From: a bacterium
GTDB taxonomy: Bacteria > Bacteroidota > Bacteroidia > B-17B0 > Aurantibacillaceae
DNA length: 64,000 nucleotides
NCBI GenBank assembly: GCA_029945625.1
Contig: JAQSCW010000018.1
Coordinates: 62,001-126,000 of the forward strand
Direction of reading: 5' to 3'
Shown here: piece by piece, positions 47,806 through 58,500 of the stretch
Position numbering within the stretch: position 1 is the stretch's first letter
Layout of the letters: every line of letters starts with the position of its first letter
The notes under the pieces: generated by a model
The model's input: only the letters and a program-made list of their open reading frames with translations
Told to the model about the DNA's origin: nothing
Database searches by the model: none
Translations under genes and position numbers: made by a program

Positions 47806-48462
47806 ATGTTAGATAAAAATGGAATTGCAAAACGCATTGCACGCGAAGTAAGAGACGGAATGTTTGTGAACCTGGGCATTGGAATCCCAACATTGGTTGC
47901 TAATTTTATTCCTGATGGATATAATGTGGAACTTCAGTCAGAAAATGGCATCCTTGGCATGGGTCCATTTCCTCTCGAAGGCGAGGAAGATCCGGATCTT
48001 ATTAATGCGGGGAAACAGACAGTTACTTTGTTAAAGGGATCAAGCATCTTCGACAGCGCCATGAGTTTTGGTATGATTCGTTCACAAAAGGTAGATCTCA
48101 CTATTTTAGGGGCGATGGAAGTGAGCGAGAACGGTGACATAGCCAATTGGAAAATTCCGGGCAAGATGGTGAAAGGGATGGGTGGCGCTATGGACCTGGT
48201 GGCCAGTGCAAAAAACATCATTGTGGCCATGCAACAAGTGAATAAAGCAGGCCAGTCGAAATTATTAGCTAAGTGCGAATTACCGCTTACGGGAGTAGGC
48301 TGCGTAAAAAAAGTGGTTACTGAATTAGGGGTGTACGATATTATTCCCGGTGGGGGATTCAAATTGCTAGAGCGTGCTCCGGGCGTCAGCGTGGAGCAAA
48401 TAAAAAATGCTACGGTCGGCAAACTCATTATTGAGAGCGAGATCCCTGAGATGATTATTTGA
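47806..48462 (+). CDS. scoB: 3-oxoacid CoA-transferase subunit B
   Basis: Beta subunit of the succinyl-CoA:3-ketoacid CoA-transferase. The 218 residues include NLGIGIPTLVANFIP, the catalytic glutamate in SENGILGMGP (Glu46), GSSIFDSAMSFGMIR, and GAMEVSENGDIANWKIPGK, all typical of the family. It starts one base after the SGNH-like gene, so it is translated from the glycan transcript and not with scoA. With scoA it should form a functional A2B2-type enzyme, unless one of the two is now unused. A GT2 gene follows 46 bases later. Confidence 0.95.
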   Translation: MLDKNGIAKRIAREVRDGMFVNLGIGIPTLVANFIPDGYNVELQSENGILGMGPFPLEGEEDPDLINAGKQTVTLLKGSSIFDSAMSFGMIRSQKVDLTILGAMEVSENGDIANWKIPGKMVKGMGGAMDLVASAKNIIVAMQQVNKAGQSKLLAKCELPLTGVGCVKKVVTELGVYDIIPGGGFKLLERAPGVSVEQIKNATVGKLIIESEIPEMII

Positions 48463-48508
48463 TATAGTTCGTTCTGAAAACAAACCTGAGGAATATCTTT
48501 AAATAGGC

Positions 48509-49216
48509 GTGCCGGTTTCTGTCGACATAGTCTTACCATGCTATAATCCTAATGAGCGCTGGCACCTTGAGCTCATGAAGTTTCATGCGGTTGCAAAGGC
48601 AAACTATCAAATTAACTATATTATTGTAAATGATGGCACGGCGATAGAGCGAATTTCACCTCAGGTAGATGTTCTGAAGAGAGAAAATATTCCCCATCAG
48701 CTTGTTTCTTATGAAGAAAACAGAGGCAAAGGTTTTGCTCTTCGACGTGGTGTGGCCGAATCCAGAAGTGACTACGCAATTTATACCGATATCGATTTTC
48801 CGTTTACCGATGAGAGCAGCCTCGCACTAATACATAAACTTGTGCACGAGCACTCCGATGTGGTTGCCGGATTTCGTGAACAGGAATATTATGACAATAA
48901 AATGTCGGGGTTCAGAAAACTGCTTTCAAAGGCTTTTCGATTTTTTATTAAGTCTGTTCTCAAAATGCCGATCACTGATACGCAATGCGGATTAAAAGGG
49001 TTTAACGAAAAGGGAAAGGCACACTTTCTGGCCACAAAAACTGATCGCTATCTGTTTGATTTCGAATTTATTTATTCGGTTTGTAGAAATAAAACCTTAA
49101 AAATTCAAGCCATCCCGGTTCAGCTGAAAGACAATGTGGTATTCAGCAAAATGAAGCTAAAGATTCTCATTCAGGAAACCATGAACCTTTTGTCTATACT
49201 CTTGCTTAAAAAATAG
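48509..49216 (+). CDS. GT2 glycosyltransferase, DPM1-like
   Basis: A 235-residue GT-A fold enzyme. Motifs: VDIVLPCYNPNER, DDG-like IVNDGTAIE, ENRGKGFALRRGV, the metal-binding YTDIDFPF, and DTQCGLKGFNEKG. These are hallmarks of dolichyl/polyprenyl-phosphate mannose or glucose synthases; this enzyme would charge a lipid phosphate with a sugar from a nucleotide donor, the substrate that GT-C enzymes use. It lacks the membrane tail of some relatives, as DPM1 does. The start is GTG, as the frame opens right there. It is the last plus-strand gene of this run and converges on the D/D' genes. The functional link to the GT-C genes is inference from families. Confidence 0.88.
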   Translation: MPVSVDIVLPCYNPNERWHLELMKFHAVAKANYQINYIIVNDGTAIERISPQVDVLKRENIPHQLVSYEENRGKGFALRRGVAESRSDYAIYTDIDFPFTDESSLALIHKLVHEHSDVVAGFREQEYYDNKMSGFRKLLSKAFRFFIKSVLKMPITDTQCGLKGFNEKGKAHFLATKTDRYLFDFEFIYSVCRNKTLKIQAIPVQLKDNVVFSKMKLKILIQETMNLLSILLLKK

Positions 49217-49273
49217 GCCCGAAATAGAACAAGAAATGCATGCAAAAAAATCTACGAAAATTGTTTGTGTTTC

Positions 49274-51496
49274 CTACTTTGAAAAGTTGTTAATGATCGT
49301 ATCATTGCCGTTTACACCCATCACAGCAATGTCAGCGGGTCGAAGCATAAAATCAGAAATGTGATAGGGCATATCCGAATCTGCTTTTAAGACAAACTCA
49401 TAGCGACAATCGCCTTCAAGATCGATGGGGTACTCAAATACATCATAGTGAGAATAAAAACCACTTAACAATCGGGTCGACTGGTAGTATTGCCATTTAT
49501 AATCTTTGCCTTTCCCCCGGGTGATAATGAGCGTGGGAAATTCTTTTCTTCTTCCAAAATTTGCGTAATAATTATGAAAGCTTACAATGTAAGACCCCGA
49601 TCTAACTTTGTTGGAATCGAGTATATAAATGGTCTCGTAATCTCTTGAAATTGTATTTGTAAATGGTTTTTTGTTGTCTGTTGGGATAAAAATTACTCCA
49701 CTTGTGTCTAGTGAATGAATGAGTGCAGCGTTCAGAGTCAGGTCATATTTTCCCGATTTTCTCAACAATAGTTGGGCTTTAGAAATATAACCCATTTGCA
49801 GCGAATCATTTCGCCATAAATATTTAAATTTTGAAAGTAGACGATCTTCATCGGGAAGAAGTGCGTCCTCGGTTTTGATCACAAAAAAGGGAAGATCTTT
49901 TAGGAGGGCAGCGGCCGATTTTATGCGCTTATAGGAGTTCAGTAATTGAATTTCGTTTTCAGTTTCAGTAATGGAGGTGCGCGACATCGAAACGCCCATG
50001 ATGGGCACATTGGCATGATATGAATAGATCATGGCGGGAATCATGGAGTTGTCGCCACCAAGTCGGGCATATGTTTCACTGCCAATATGAAACAAGGGAA
50101 GGGGCAGTATCGCCTGAGGCACATCTGTTTTAAGTTGACGAATGATCTTCTTTTCTTCAGAATTAAGACAGGCTTCGTTAAACACATTTCTGAACTTCCA
50201 GAAGTTGTTTTGGTCCTTGGTGTAATAATAATTGGCTTCAACAAAATTTAGAAGAAAAAATAGTAGGGAAAGTAATTTGAAAGTTCGCAGAAGTGATCTG
50301 TTTTCAAAATACGGTTCTAACGAATGATAGATCACACTAAAAAGAAAAATAGGCAGAACATAGTAAAATGTCCAGGCAAAACGACATACAGCCCGAAATT
50401 GGTCAAGCGCTGAAATTTTCAGGTGCAGTACGTCAAATAAACGGTAATGTAACCCAAATGAAATGAAGAGTAATATCATTGAAGCGCTCAGCAAAGCAAG
50501 AAGTTCTTTTCGAAAAAAGTATTTTTTGAACAGAAAAGGCAGGGTGCCAAAGAAACCGAGAGCAAGAAAAATTACAAATACACCCAAGTACGAATGACCC
50601 TCCAGATGTTGGATCTTTTTTTGGAAGATCGTTTCTAAAAAATTCTGAAAAGGCCCAAAGTCAGGTGCCAGTATGCTGTCAATATTTTCAACCAGCACAT
50701 TCAATCCCTGGGGTTCCCCGGTTCGGTTTAGGTGTTGGTCGGTAACTACCATAAATAATTTAAACAGAATAATTGGTAGAACTCCGCTTATCAGAATGCT
50801 GCCACCATTCATTAGGATTTTTTCTCTCCTAAAATCAAATAGAAAAAAGAAAGAAAGCGATAGAAAAGTAAACACCGAACTACTAAAACCCAAATAGGGA
50901 TGAATAAAAAAAAGGAGAAAGTTATACAGGCAGATCTTAATAAGAATCGCAGGTTGTTTCTTTTGCTGGTATTCTAAAATGAAGAGAATGGAAAGTGGAA
51001 TAAAACAGCCATAAGCTAATCCGTGATGCCCCCCAAAGATCTTTCCGAATTGTGGCGAAAGCAGGGTGATACCAAGTGAAATGAAAAACGACGAGAGCTT
51101 ATCGATGTTTAACCTTTGAAAGATCCGGTAAAAGATAAGTGGTGTAACGATGAATGAGGCAAAAAGAAGCCAGTGCAAAATGCCGATGAGGTGCTGATGT
51201 GTAAACGGAAATAATCGGAGTAGGAATGTGAGCAAGGGCTGGCAGTCGGTGTATACCACATGCTCGCCATACGGAAAATTCATTCCCGAAAAGTGAAGAA
51301 GTTCTGAATCGTTGGTAATGTGAAAGGCATATGTATAATAATTCTTCAGCGCATCGCCCGTAATTCCCGATAAGACGCTATTGGCATTTAGAAGAACGGA
51401 GTGGTAATATCCAAAATAGATGGCTAAGCCGGAGAAAATTAGAAATAGGTAAACTTTCCAATCTTTGTCCGCAAATTTATCAAACCACCTCATCAT
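49274..51496 (-). CDS. Large polytopic membrane protein, tandem copy D'
   Basis: A 740-residue protein with about eleven hydrophobic segments in the first 450 residues, then a 290-residue soluble C-terminal part that is beta-rich. After the first membrane segment comes GITGDALKNYYTYAFHITND (Asp48) and HFSGMNFPYGEHVVYTDCQP, a pattern resembling the first loop of GT-C proteins, although I cannot name the family. The C-terminal region ends FMLRPADIAVM. It is closely related to the upstream gene, which ends three bases before its start, so the two form one operon. Start ATG. Sugar or function unknown. Confidence 0.7.
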   Translation of the reverse strand: MMRWFDKFADKDWKVYLFLIFSGLAIYFGYYHSVLLNANSVLSGITGDALKNYYTYAFHITNDSELLHFSGMNFPYGEHVVYTDCQPLLTFLLRLFPFTHQHLIGILHWLLFASFIVTPLIFYRIFQRLNIDKLSSFFISLGITLLSPQFGKIFGGHHGLAYGCFIPLSILFILEYQQKKQPAILIKICLYNFLLFFIHPYLGFSSSVFTFLSLSFFFLFDFRREKILMNGGSILISGVLPIILFKLFMVVTDQHLNRTGEPQGLNVLVENIDSILAPDFGPFQNFLETIFQKKIQHLEGHSYLGVFVIFLALGFFGTLPFLFKKYFFRKELLALLSASMILLFISFGLHYRLFDVLHLKISALDQFRAVCRFAWTFYYVLPIFLFSVIYHSLEPYFENRSLLRTFKLLSLLFFLLNFVEANYYYTKDQNNFWKFRNVFNEACLNSEEKKIIRQLKTDVPQAILPLPLFHIGSETYARLGGDNSMIPAMIYSYHANVPIMGVSMSRTSITETENEIQLLNSYKRIKSAAALLKDLPFFVIKTEDALLPDEDRLLSKFKYLWRNDSLQMGYISKAQLLLRKSGKYDLTLNAALIHSLDTSGVIFIPTDNKKPFTNTISRDYETIYILDSNKVRSGSYIVSFHNYYANFGRRKEFPTLIITRGKGKDYKWQYYQSTRLLSGFYSHYDVFEYPIDLEGDCRYEFVLKADSDMPYHISDFMLRPADIAVMGVNGNDTIINNFSK

Positions 51497-51499
51497 TAT

Positions 51500-53734
51500 T
51501 TAGGGTTGAAAATTATTAAGAGTTGTGTCATTTTTGGATGAGACGGCTAGTACCGTAAGATCTTTAGGCCGCAACATAAAATGTGAAATATGGTAGTCCG
51601 GTCCCTCGCTGCCATTTAACACAAATTCGTAGCGCTTGCCGGAGCCGATATAGACGGAATGTTCAAACATACCATAGCCTGCATAAAAACCGCTCAAATT
51701 GCGAACCGAAATTAGGTCACGCCATTTATACTCTAACTTGTCTCCTTCAGTCACGATTAATCCCGTGGAAAGTGACTGGTACTTTCGTTCGGAATAGTAG
51801 AAGCGAAAACTAAGAACGTAATTTCCAGGTGTAATCATATTGGAGTCCAGTACAAAGATCTTTTCAAAATCATGCACATTGGCCGATAGAAATGGTTTTC
51901 GGTTCTCGAACGGGAGATAGATGAGATTGAGCGAATCAGAAATTAATACACGTTCTTCCGCAATGCGACACATCTTATCGCCCAGCTTTTTCCTGAAAAG
52001 ATCTGCTCTGCTCAGATATCCCATGGCAAGTGTGTCGTTTTGTTTGAAGAATTTTACGTATGGAAGTAGTCGCTCTTCGTCGGGGAGTAGGGCATCTTTG
52101 GTTTTCAGGATCAAAAGGTCATTCTCTGTAAATTTTCCCTCCATAGGTTTATTTCGTTTATACGAATTCAGGATCTGGATGAGGTCTTCGGTTTCTGTCA
52201 TGGAAGTACGTGAAGACATCATGCTGAGAATAGGAAGGCCCGCATGATAAGAATACAGCATGGTGGGGATCATGGAATTGCTGGAACCATTACGCTCATA
52301 GAGTTCACTGCCTCCATGAAAAATTGGAAGTGGAATAATGGCCTGAGGTTTCTTCTGTTCAATGGATTGAAGTACCAGTTGTTCTTCCTCATTCAAATTC
52401 GTTTCATTAAAAAAATTTCTGAATTTCCAGTAAGCGCTTTCATTTAATTTAAACATAAAATGCGCCTCCAGCAACTGCGTTGAAAAAAACAACAGAGCAA
52501 TTGACGCGCTGATGATTCTAAAAGAAGAAGTGTTGAGAGATGTTTTGGCACTATGGTAAATGCTTACGATTACAAATAGAGGCAAACAGTAATAAAAGAT
52601 CCATGCAAACCGGCACACCGCTCTGAACTGATTTACGGTGGACAGTTGCACATGAAACGCATTCATTAGTTTGATGTGAATCCCAAATGAAATAAACAAA
52701 ATCACCAGTGATGAAAGAAAAACAGCAGTAATTTCTTTTTGAAAAGTTTTTCTTTTAACAAGGAGTGGCAACAGCAGAAGAAATGCGAGGCTTAACAAAA
52801 TGGTGAAAAACCCCAAATAAGTATGTCCTTCAAAATGTTGTGAAGGATGAGGAAATAAACCGCTCATGAAATTTTTAAACGGACCAAAAACGGGGGCCAG
52901 CACACTATCAAGGTTCTCAATCATTGCCTCCTTGCCATAAGGTTCTTGGGTGCGGTTGAGATGGTGATCTGTAACCGCCATAAATAGTTTAAATAAGACA
53001 ATAGGAAGTATGCCAATTGTAAGGGACTGCACATGACTCTTCACGCTCGAGCGTGACACCGGGCGAGAAAGATCGTAAAAGAAGAGGGCCAAAAATGTAA
53101 ACAAAGAGAGACTGAAACCCATATAGGGATGAATAAGAAAAACTAGGGTGTTGAATACAAAAACATGAAGCAACGATAACTTATCTCTTTTGTCGAGAAC
53201 TTTCAACAAAATGAGGATAGAGTATGGGATAAGGCAACCATATGCCAAAGCAAGATGTCCGGCATTTATTTTAAGGAACTGAGGTGAAAGCAAGGCAATT
53301 CCGAGTGAGAAAAAGAAAGCTGAAAACCGATCCACCTGAAGTTGGACCAAAATTTTATTGAGAATGAGTGGACTAATGATAAAAGACATGAAAATCAGGC
53401 CGTGGAGGATCCCGATAAGATAATTGTGCGCGAAGGGGATCAATTTGAGTACACAGGCAATCAGCGGTTGCGCATCGGTGTATACGATATGCTCACCTTC
53501 TGGGTAATTCATGCCCGAAAAATGGAACAGTTGCGGATCGTTTTTAATGTGATAGATAAAGGTGTAGTAGTTCTTAATGCTATCGAGAGTAATACTTGAA
53601 AGCAACAAATTTATATTCAAAAAAACAGAATGAAAATGCCAAAAGTAGATGGCAAAACTGCATAAAAACAATGTTACGTTAATTTTCCATTTCTTATTGA
53701 AGACCGTTCTCAGCACATCCATATTGTAATTCAT
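51500..53734 (-). CDS. Large polytopic membrane protein, tandem copy D
   Basis: A 744-residue paralogue of the next gene, with the same loop (SITLDSIKNYYTFIYHIKND, then HFSGMNYPEGEHIVYTDAQP), the same hydrophobic pattern and a matching soluble C-terminus (HFMLRPKDLTVL). The frame extends to a TTG at 53755, but the ATG at 53734 (MNYNMDVLR) or the one at 53722 (MDVLR) is more likely; both leave the first membrane segment intact. It is the first gene of a two-gene operon and probably uses a promoter in the spacer up to 53859, which also serves the divergent gene. Tandem duplication is evident from similarity and spacing. Confidence 0.7.
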   Translation of the reverse strand: MNYNMDVLRTVFNKKWKINVTLFLCSFAIYFWHFHSVFLNINLLLSSITLDSIKNYYTFIYHIKNDPQLFHFSGMNYPEGEHIVYTDAQPLIACVLKLIPFAHNYLIGILHGLIFMSFIISPLILNKILVQLQVDRFSAFFFSLGIALLSPQFLKINAGHLALAYGCLIPYSILILLKVLDKRDKLSLLHVFVFNTLVFLIHPYMGFSLSLFTFLALFFYDLSRPVSRSSVKSHVQSLTIGILPIVLFKLFMAVTDHHLNRTQEPYGKEAMIENLDSVLAPVFGPFKNFMSGLFPHPSQHFEGHTYLGFFTILLSLAFLLLLPLLVKRKTFQKEITAVFLSSLVILFISFGIHIKLMNAFHVQLSTVNQFRAVCRFAWIFYYCLPLFVIVSIYHSAKTSLNTSSFRIISASIALLFFSTQLLEAHFMFKLNESAYWKFRNFFNETNLNEEEQLVLQSIEQKKPQAIIPLPIFHGGSELYERNGSSNSMIPTMLYSYHAGLPILSMMSSRTSMTETEDLIQILNSYKRNKPMEGKFTENDLLILKTKDALLPDEERLLPYVKFFKQNDTLAMGYLSRADLFRKKLGDKMCRIAEERVLISDSLNLIYLPFENRKPFLSANVHDFEKIFVLDSNMITPGNYVLSFRFYYSERKYQSLSTGLIVTEGDKLEYKWRDLISVRNLSGFYAGYGMFEHSVYIGSGKRYEFVLNGSEGPDYHISHFMLRPKDLTVLAVSSKNDTTLNNFQP

Positions 53735-53859
53735 AAAAATAGGAATTAATAGCAAATGTTGTTAATAATTACCCTAAACTAAAGGGGTACTGAATTTCTT
53801 ATTTCGGGTGCATTAAGTAATTTTCTCTTTTTATACAGAGAGGTTAACCTGCAACGGAA

Positions 53860-55275
53860 ATGAAAGCCATGAATTACTTTATTAATGTTGATGTGTTAAA
53901 GAAGCCGAGTTTGTTTGTAATCTTGTTCGCTTTTCTCTTTGCATTTTGGTTTGCTGATTTTTGGAGACCATACAATGCAAAAAAGCAGGAATCTAATTTT
54001 GTGTGGGACATGTTTGGATATTACAGTTACCTGCCTGCCACCTTTTGTAATGAACGCTCATTTTTATGGAACGGAACCAGTGGGTATTTTCTGTCTAAAA
54101 GTCCAAAAGGTGAATTCTTTCCAAAGTACACCTACGGCTTGTCGATACTTCATGCTCCGTTTTTTGCCATCGGGTATAAGTTGGCTATTAATCAGAAGGA
54201 TGCCTTGGATGGTTTCTCAGAACCTTTTTCAACAGCAGTGAGATGGGGCACCATCTTTTATGTGATGCTTGGCCTATTATTTTTGAGAAAATTTCTACTT
54301 TTTTATTTCAGTGAGCGAGTTACGGCCTTTACGTTAACTTCAATTCTCTTCGGCACCATGCTTTTCATGTACACCTTTGTTCAGAGCGAAATGCCGCATG
54401 CCTATCTATTTACGTTATTTGCCATATTTCTCTATTACACTAAATTATGGCACGACGCGCAAAAATATAGATATACGCTGGTGATTGCTTTCACCGGGGC
54501 TCTCATTACTCTTATTCGGCCAACAGAACTATTTATTTTATTATTTTTCCTTTTCTGGGGTGTAAAAAATTGGTCTGATTTCAGTTCCAAAGCGGGGTTT
54601 TTGTTAAGTCACTATAAACATCTTTTGATGATGTTAAGTTTTGGTATTGCAATTTGGATTCCACAATTATTTTTCTGGAAAGCTTACACAGGTTCGTATT
54701 TTTATTTTTCTTATCAGGATGAAAAGTTCTTCTGGACCGATCCGCAGATCCTAAACATTTTGGTGAGCTACCGGAAAGGCTGGATCACCTATACTCCTTT
54801 AATAATACTGGCTTTTTTTGGTTTTTTCTTTGTAAAACGCGAGTTTCCAATTTCAAAATGGGTCATGTTTGGTATTACCTTTCTGATGGTGTATGTATAC
54901 AGCTGCTGGTGGGACTGGAATTATGGGGGGTGTTTCGGGGCGCGGGCATTCTGTCAGCACATCGCTTTTTTGAGTGTGCCAATTGCCTATTTTTTTGAGT
55001 TTGCTTTGTATTCCAAAATGAGGATGAGACTAAAAAATTTCGTGAGTGGAGTTACTCTGCTCTTTGTGTTTTCATGTATTTTTCTAAACATAGGGCAAAC
55101 CTACCAATATCAAGAGTTACGAAAGATTCATGGCTGGGCCATGACCAAACAGGCATATTGGGATGTGTTTAGAAAATACCAGTTTACGGTTGAAGAGGGG
55201 TATAAATTTTGGGCCGATCTCAAATTTCCCGAACATGATAATTGGAAAAAGGGACAAAACCGCGATGATAGGTAA
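53860..55275 (+). CDS. GT-C-like polytopic membrane protein E
   Basis: A 471-residue protein with about ten hydrophobic segments. The first loop reads SNFVWDMFGYYSYLPATF, with Asp50 in the GT39-like position, followed by FFPKYTYGLSILHAPFFAIGY. A conserved-looking motif SCWWDWNYGGCFGARAFCQH occurs near residue 350. I take it as a putative membrane glycosyltransferase, but the family is not certain. It begins the plus-strand transcription after the divergent spacer and is not followed by a gene on the same strand until 60484. There is no terminator in the 228-base region that follows. Confidence 0.7.
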   Translation: MKAMNYFINVDVLKKPSLFVILFAFLFAFWFADFWRPYNAKKQESNFVWDMFGYYSYLPATFCNERSFLWNGTSGYFLSKSPKGEFFPKYTYGLSILHAPFFAIGYKLAINQKDALDGFSEPFSTAVRWGTIFYVMLGLLFLRKFLLFYFSERVTAFTLTSILFGTMLFMYTFVQSEMPHAYLFTLFAIFLYYTKLWHDAQKYRYTLVIAFTGALITLIRPTELFILLFFLFWGVKNWSDFSSKAGFLLSHYKHLLMMLSFGIAIWIPQLFFWKAYTGSYFYFSYQDEKFFWTDPQILNILVSYRKGWITYTPLIILAFFGFFFVKREFPISKWVMFGITFLMVYVYSCWWDWNYGGCFGARAFCQHIAFLSVPIAYFFEFALYSKMRMRLKNFVSGVTLLFVFSCIFLNIGQTYQYQELRKIHGWAMTKQAYWDVFRKYQFTVEEGYKFWADLKFPEHDNWKKGQNRDDR

Positions 55276-55503
55276 TGTAAACAGGTGAACCCTTTTTTTA
55301 AATTCTTTTTCAGGTCAAAACGCGAAGGAATAAAACATATACTCGGTAATTAATCTGGTCAGCGTACTTCCCATTTTTTGCAAGGCATCAAAAGTTTTAT
55401 ATTTAATACATTAACCCGAAAAGATGTTATGAGACAGTGCCTGATTTGATGAATAGCGACCCAGCCATGTCGACAAAAGAAAATTGAGTGAAAAGAAATT
55501 TTC

Positions 55504-58500
55504 CTAGCGTACTAACGTAATGCTACCGGTTTTGTAATACACTCTGCTTTCCAGATCCCTGAAGCTTAGTTTGTACACATAACTTTCTTCTTTCAGGTCT
55601 GTATCGCCTTTGTTTTGATATGTGCCGTCCCATCCTTTGGTGCAATCCGTGCTTCCGTACACAATATGTCCCCAACGGTCATATATTTCCAATTGGTAAC
55701 TTTTTGGGTCGAGTCCAAAGGGTGAGAATACCGGTAAAAAAATATCATTTAAGCCGTCGTGATTGGGTGAAAAGGAATTAGGAATAAACACATTAAAATC
55801 GTTCTTCACTTCAAGATACTTACTGAGTTCATTTTTACAACCTTTGTAATTAGTGGCAGTAAGAGTTACTTTGTAAGTTCCAATTTGTGGAAAGCTAACT
55901 TTTGGATGTACTTCATACCTGGGCTTCATGCCGGTAATGGTCCATTGGTAGGTGTTATCACCTATTATTTTTGTGAGATTGGTGAGTGTTGCACTGGGGT
56001 CGGAGATAGTTATTTCCTCCGGGTCCACTACGAAATCAGCTTTGGGTGAAGGCCACACCTCAATAAGTTGTGGCAGCACCACCTGAGTGGAGCAACCATA
56101 GGCTTGGCCATCGGTGTAATTGTAGACTACTTGATAGGTGCCAGGCGTTGTGAAAACGTGACTAACATAAAACCCAGATTCAGGAGCAGAGCCATCGTCA
56201 ATATTCCAAGTGCCCACGCCGTTATCATAACTTGGGCTATTTAAAAGCACCATAAGTGGACTACAGCCGGAAGTCACATTACTACTGGCAGTAACTTTCG
56301 GAAAATCTTTTACACGAATTCGTACGGCGCTCGAATCAGGACAGAGCAAGGCCGTTGGGCTGGAATGAGTTTGGTACACAATTACATTATTATCTCCGAT
56401 ATTGGCTTTTGCCGGATTAAACATACTGCCAGTAACACCGGGGCCGCTCCAAAAGCCACCCGGATTTTTTACTAAACTGTTAAGGTCAAATGCTACATGG
56501 TTTTTGCAATAAGCAGGATCAACTTGTTTTTCGAAATCGGCTGAAACAAATTTTTCAATGGCGATCATTGATTGCGCGTAGGCGATACAGGGTCCTGATG
56601 AAATACTGTAACTCACCAAATTATTGCCAGTAATGCCCAACGCAGGTTGAAATAAACCCGAAGGACTCACCGCACCATTATTGGTTCCCCCAAAAAGACC
56701 GCCTACGGGACTCACTTGCAATTCAAAGGGAGCAGTAGTGTTACAGAATGGTCCCACCTGACTTATAATTGGAACTGCCAATGAAAACACTCTGATAGCT
56801 AATGTGTCCGCATCGGGACATAGCCCACTTGGAGAAGAAGCTGTTTTGTAAAACACATGAAACACACCGGCATTGGTAACTGCAGGATTAAAACTGCTGC
56901 CTGTAAGACCTGGCCCGCTCCACGTACCCATATTATTTGCCGTAAGCGGCCCAAGATTCACAGCGGGACTGTTATTACAAAGATCGCCCACCTGGCTAAC
57001 AATTGTTGCAGGCACAAAAGCCTCTACACTTACATAAATGGTTTGTTTAGCATTGCAAGTACTCGTACCTATGATGTACTGAATGACATTGTTTCCAATG
57101 GCGCTAAGTGATGGCGTAAAAATTCCGTTACTGTTAAGGTAAGGAGTGGGTACCCAGCTACCCGTAGATGGACTCACTGTCATTTGCACAGCAGGTTTGT
57201 TGCTGCAGTAGGGACCTGCAAGTGAAACACTGGCTGTAGGAGGGTTTAAAACGTATGCGCCCACCGTTCTTGTATCAGGGCAAAGTGTTGCTACGGGACT
57301 TGAAAGCGTATTGTAAGAAAGAACATACGTATTAGTGGGCAAACCACCCGGATTAAACACGTTTGTGCTATTTACTCCCAGTCCGCTCCATGAACCGTTG
57401 GTATTTTGAACAATGCTCATAAGGTTCACCGGGCTGCTGCTCACACACAAGTGGGGCACAGTGGCTGTTAAAGCGGCCGTGTTGAAACGAGAAACATGAA
57501 ATGTTTGTGAGGAAGATGCCACGCAGGTTCCTTGACCGGCAGTGTAGGTTAACGTGTTGGTGCCAATCAAATTGAGCGCGGGAGTCTGAATTCCTGAAGG
57601 AGAAATGCCCGCGTTGCCGATCCAAACACCTCCAATTGGGTTTGCAGTAAGGGCAACGGTTGCCGCATTGTTGCATACGGGAGCAATAGAAGTGATCAAC
57701 GGAATAGGAGGATTGAATACCGACACGGCAAGTATAGTAGAGGAAGGACAAGTATTAGGATTTGGCTGAGAAATAGTGCTGTACGAAAGATTAGACGAAA
57801 CGGTACTGTACGTAAGATTATAAATACCGGTGGCTAACCCTGCGGGTGTAAATAAATTAGCAGAAACATTGGGACCAAACCAAGAACCGGTCAGGGTATC
57901 CTGAGGCAAATTCATTAATCTGATAGGGGCATCCTGAACACAAATTTGACCAAGCACCGACCCAAGATTTGCACTGTGAAACTGCGAAACTAAAAGCGTG
58001 GCTGTATTATTTGCAATACATGTACCAATACTAACGGCATAACTCACCGTGTTGGTGCCAATGGCAGCCAGGTTTGGACTAAAAAACCCACTGGTTGTAA
58101 CGGCCGGATTAGCACTCCAGGTCCCTCCTCCCGGAACCGCGCTTAGTTGCAAACCGTTAGTGATATTACAAAGAGGCGACGGCATCATCAACTGTGGGGT
58201 GACAGGGTTGTTGATCGTTACTGTAATAAAGGTGCTGCTTGGACAGGAATGGACAGTGGGGGTAACAACGACACTGTAGTTGACGGCACCAAATTGCACG
58301 TTGGCAGCTTGCAATGGCGGTTGAATAAGTGTGGATTGAGCTCCCGGGTTCCAAATAGTTCCGGGCCCAGTCCATAAATAGGAATATTGTGTGGGATTCG
58401 TTATCATACTCGCAATAGCTGTAAGACTACCACCCTGACAAATGGTATAGGATGCCGGAGTAATTGAGAACACAGGATAAGACACCACCAATACGGAAAC

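Noticed and set aside
47934-48539. Minus-strand frame of 201 codons opposite scoB
   Set aside because: Long but antisense to a gene with full catalytic motifs; proline- and serine-rich without any domain.
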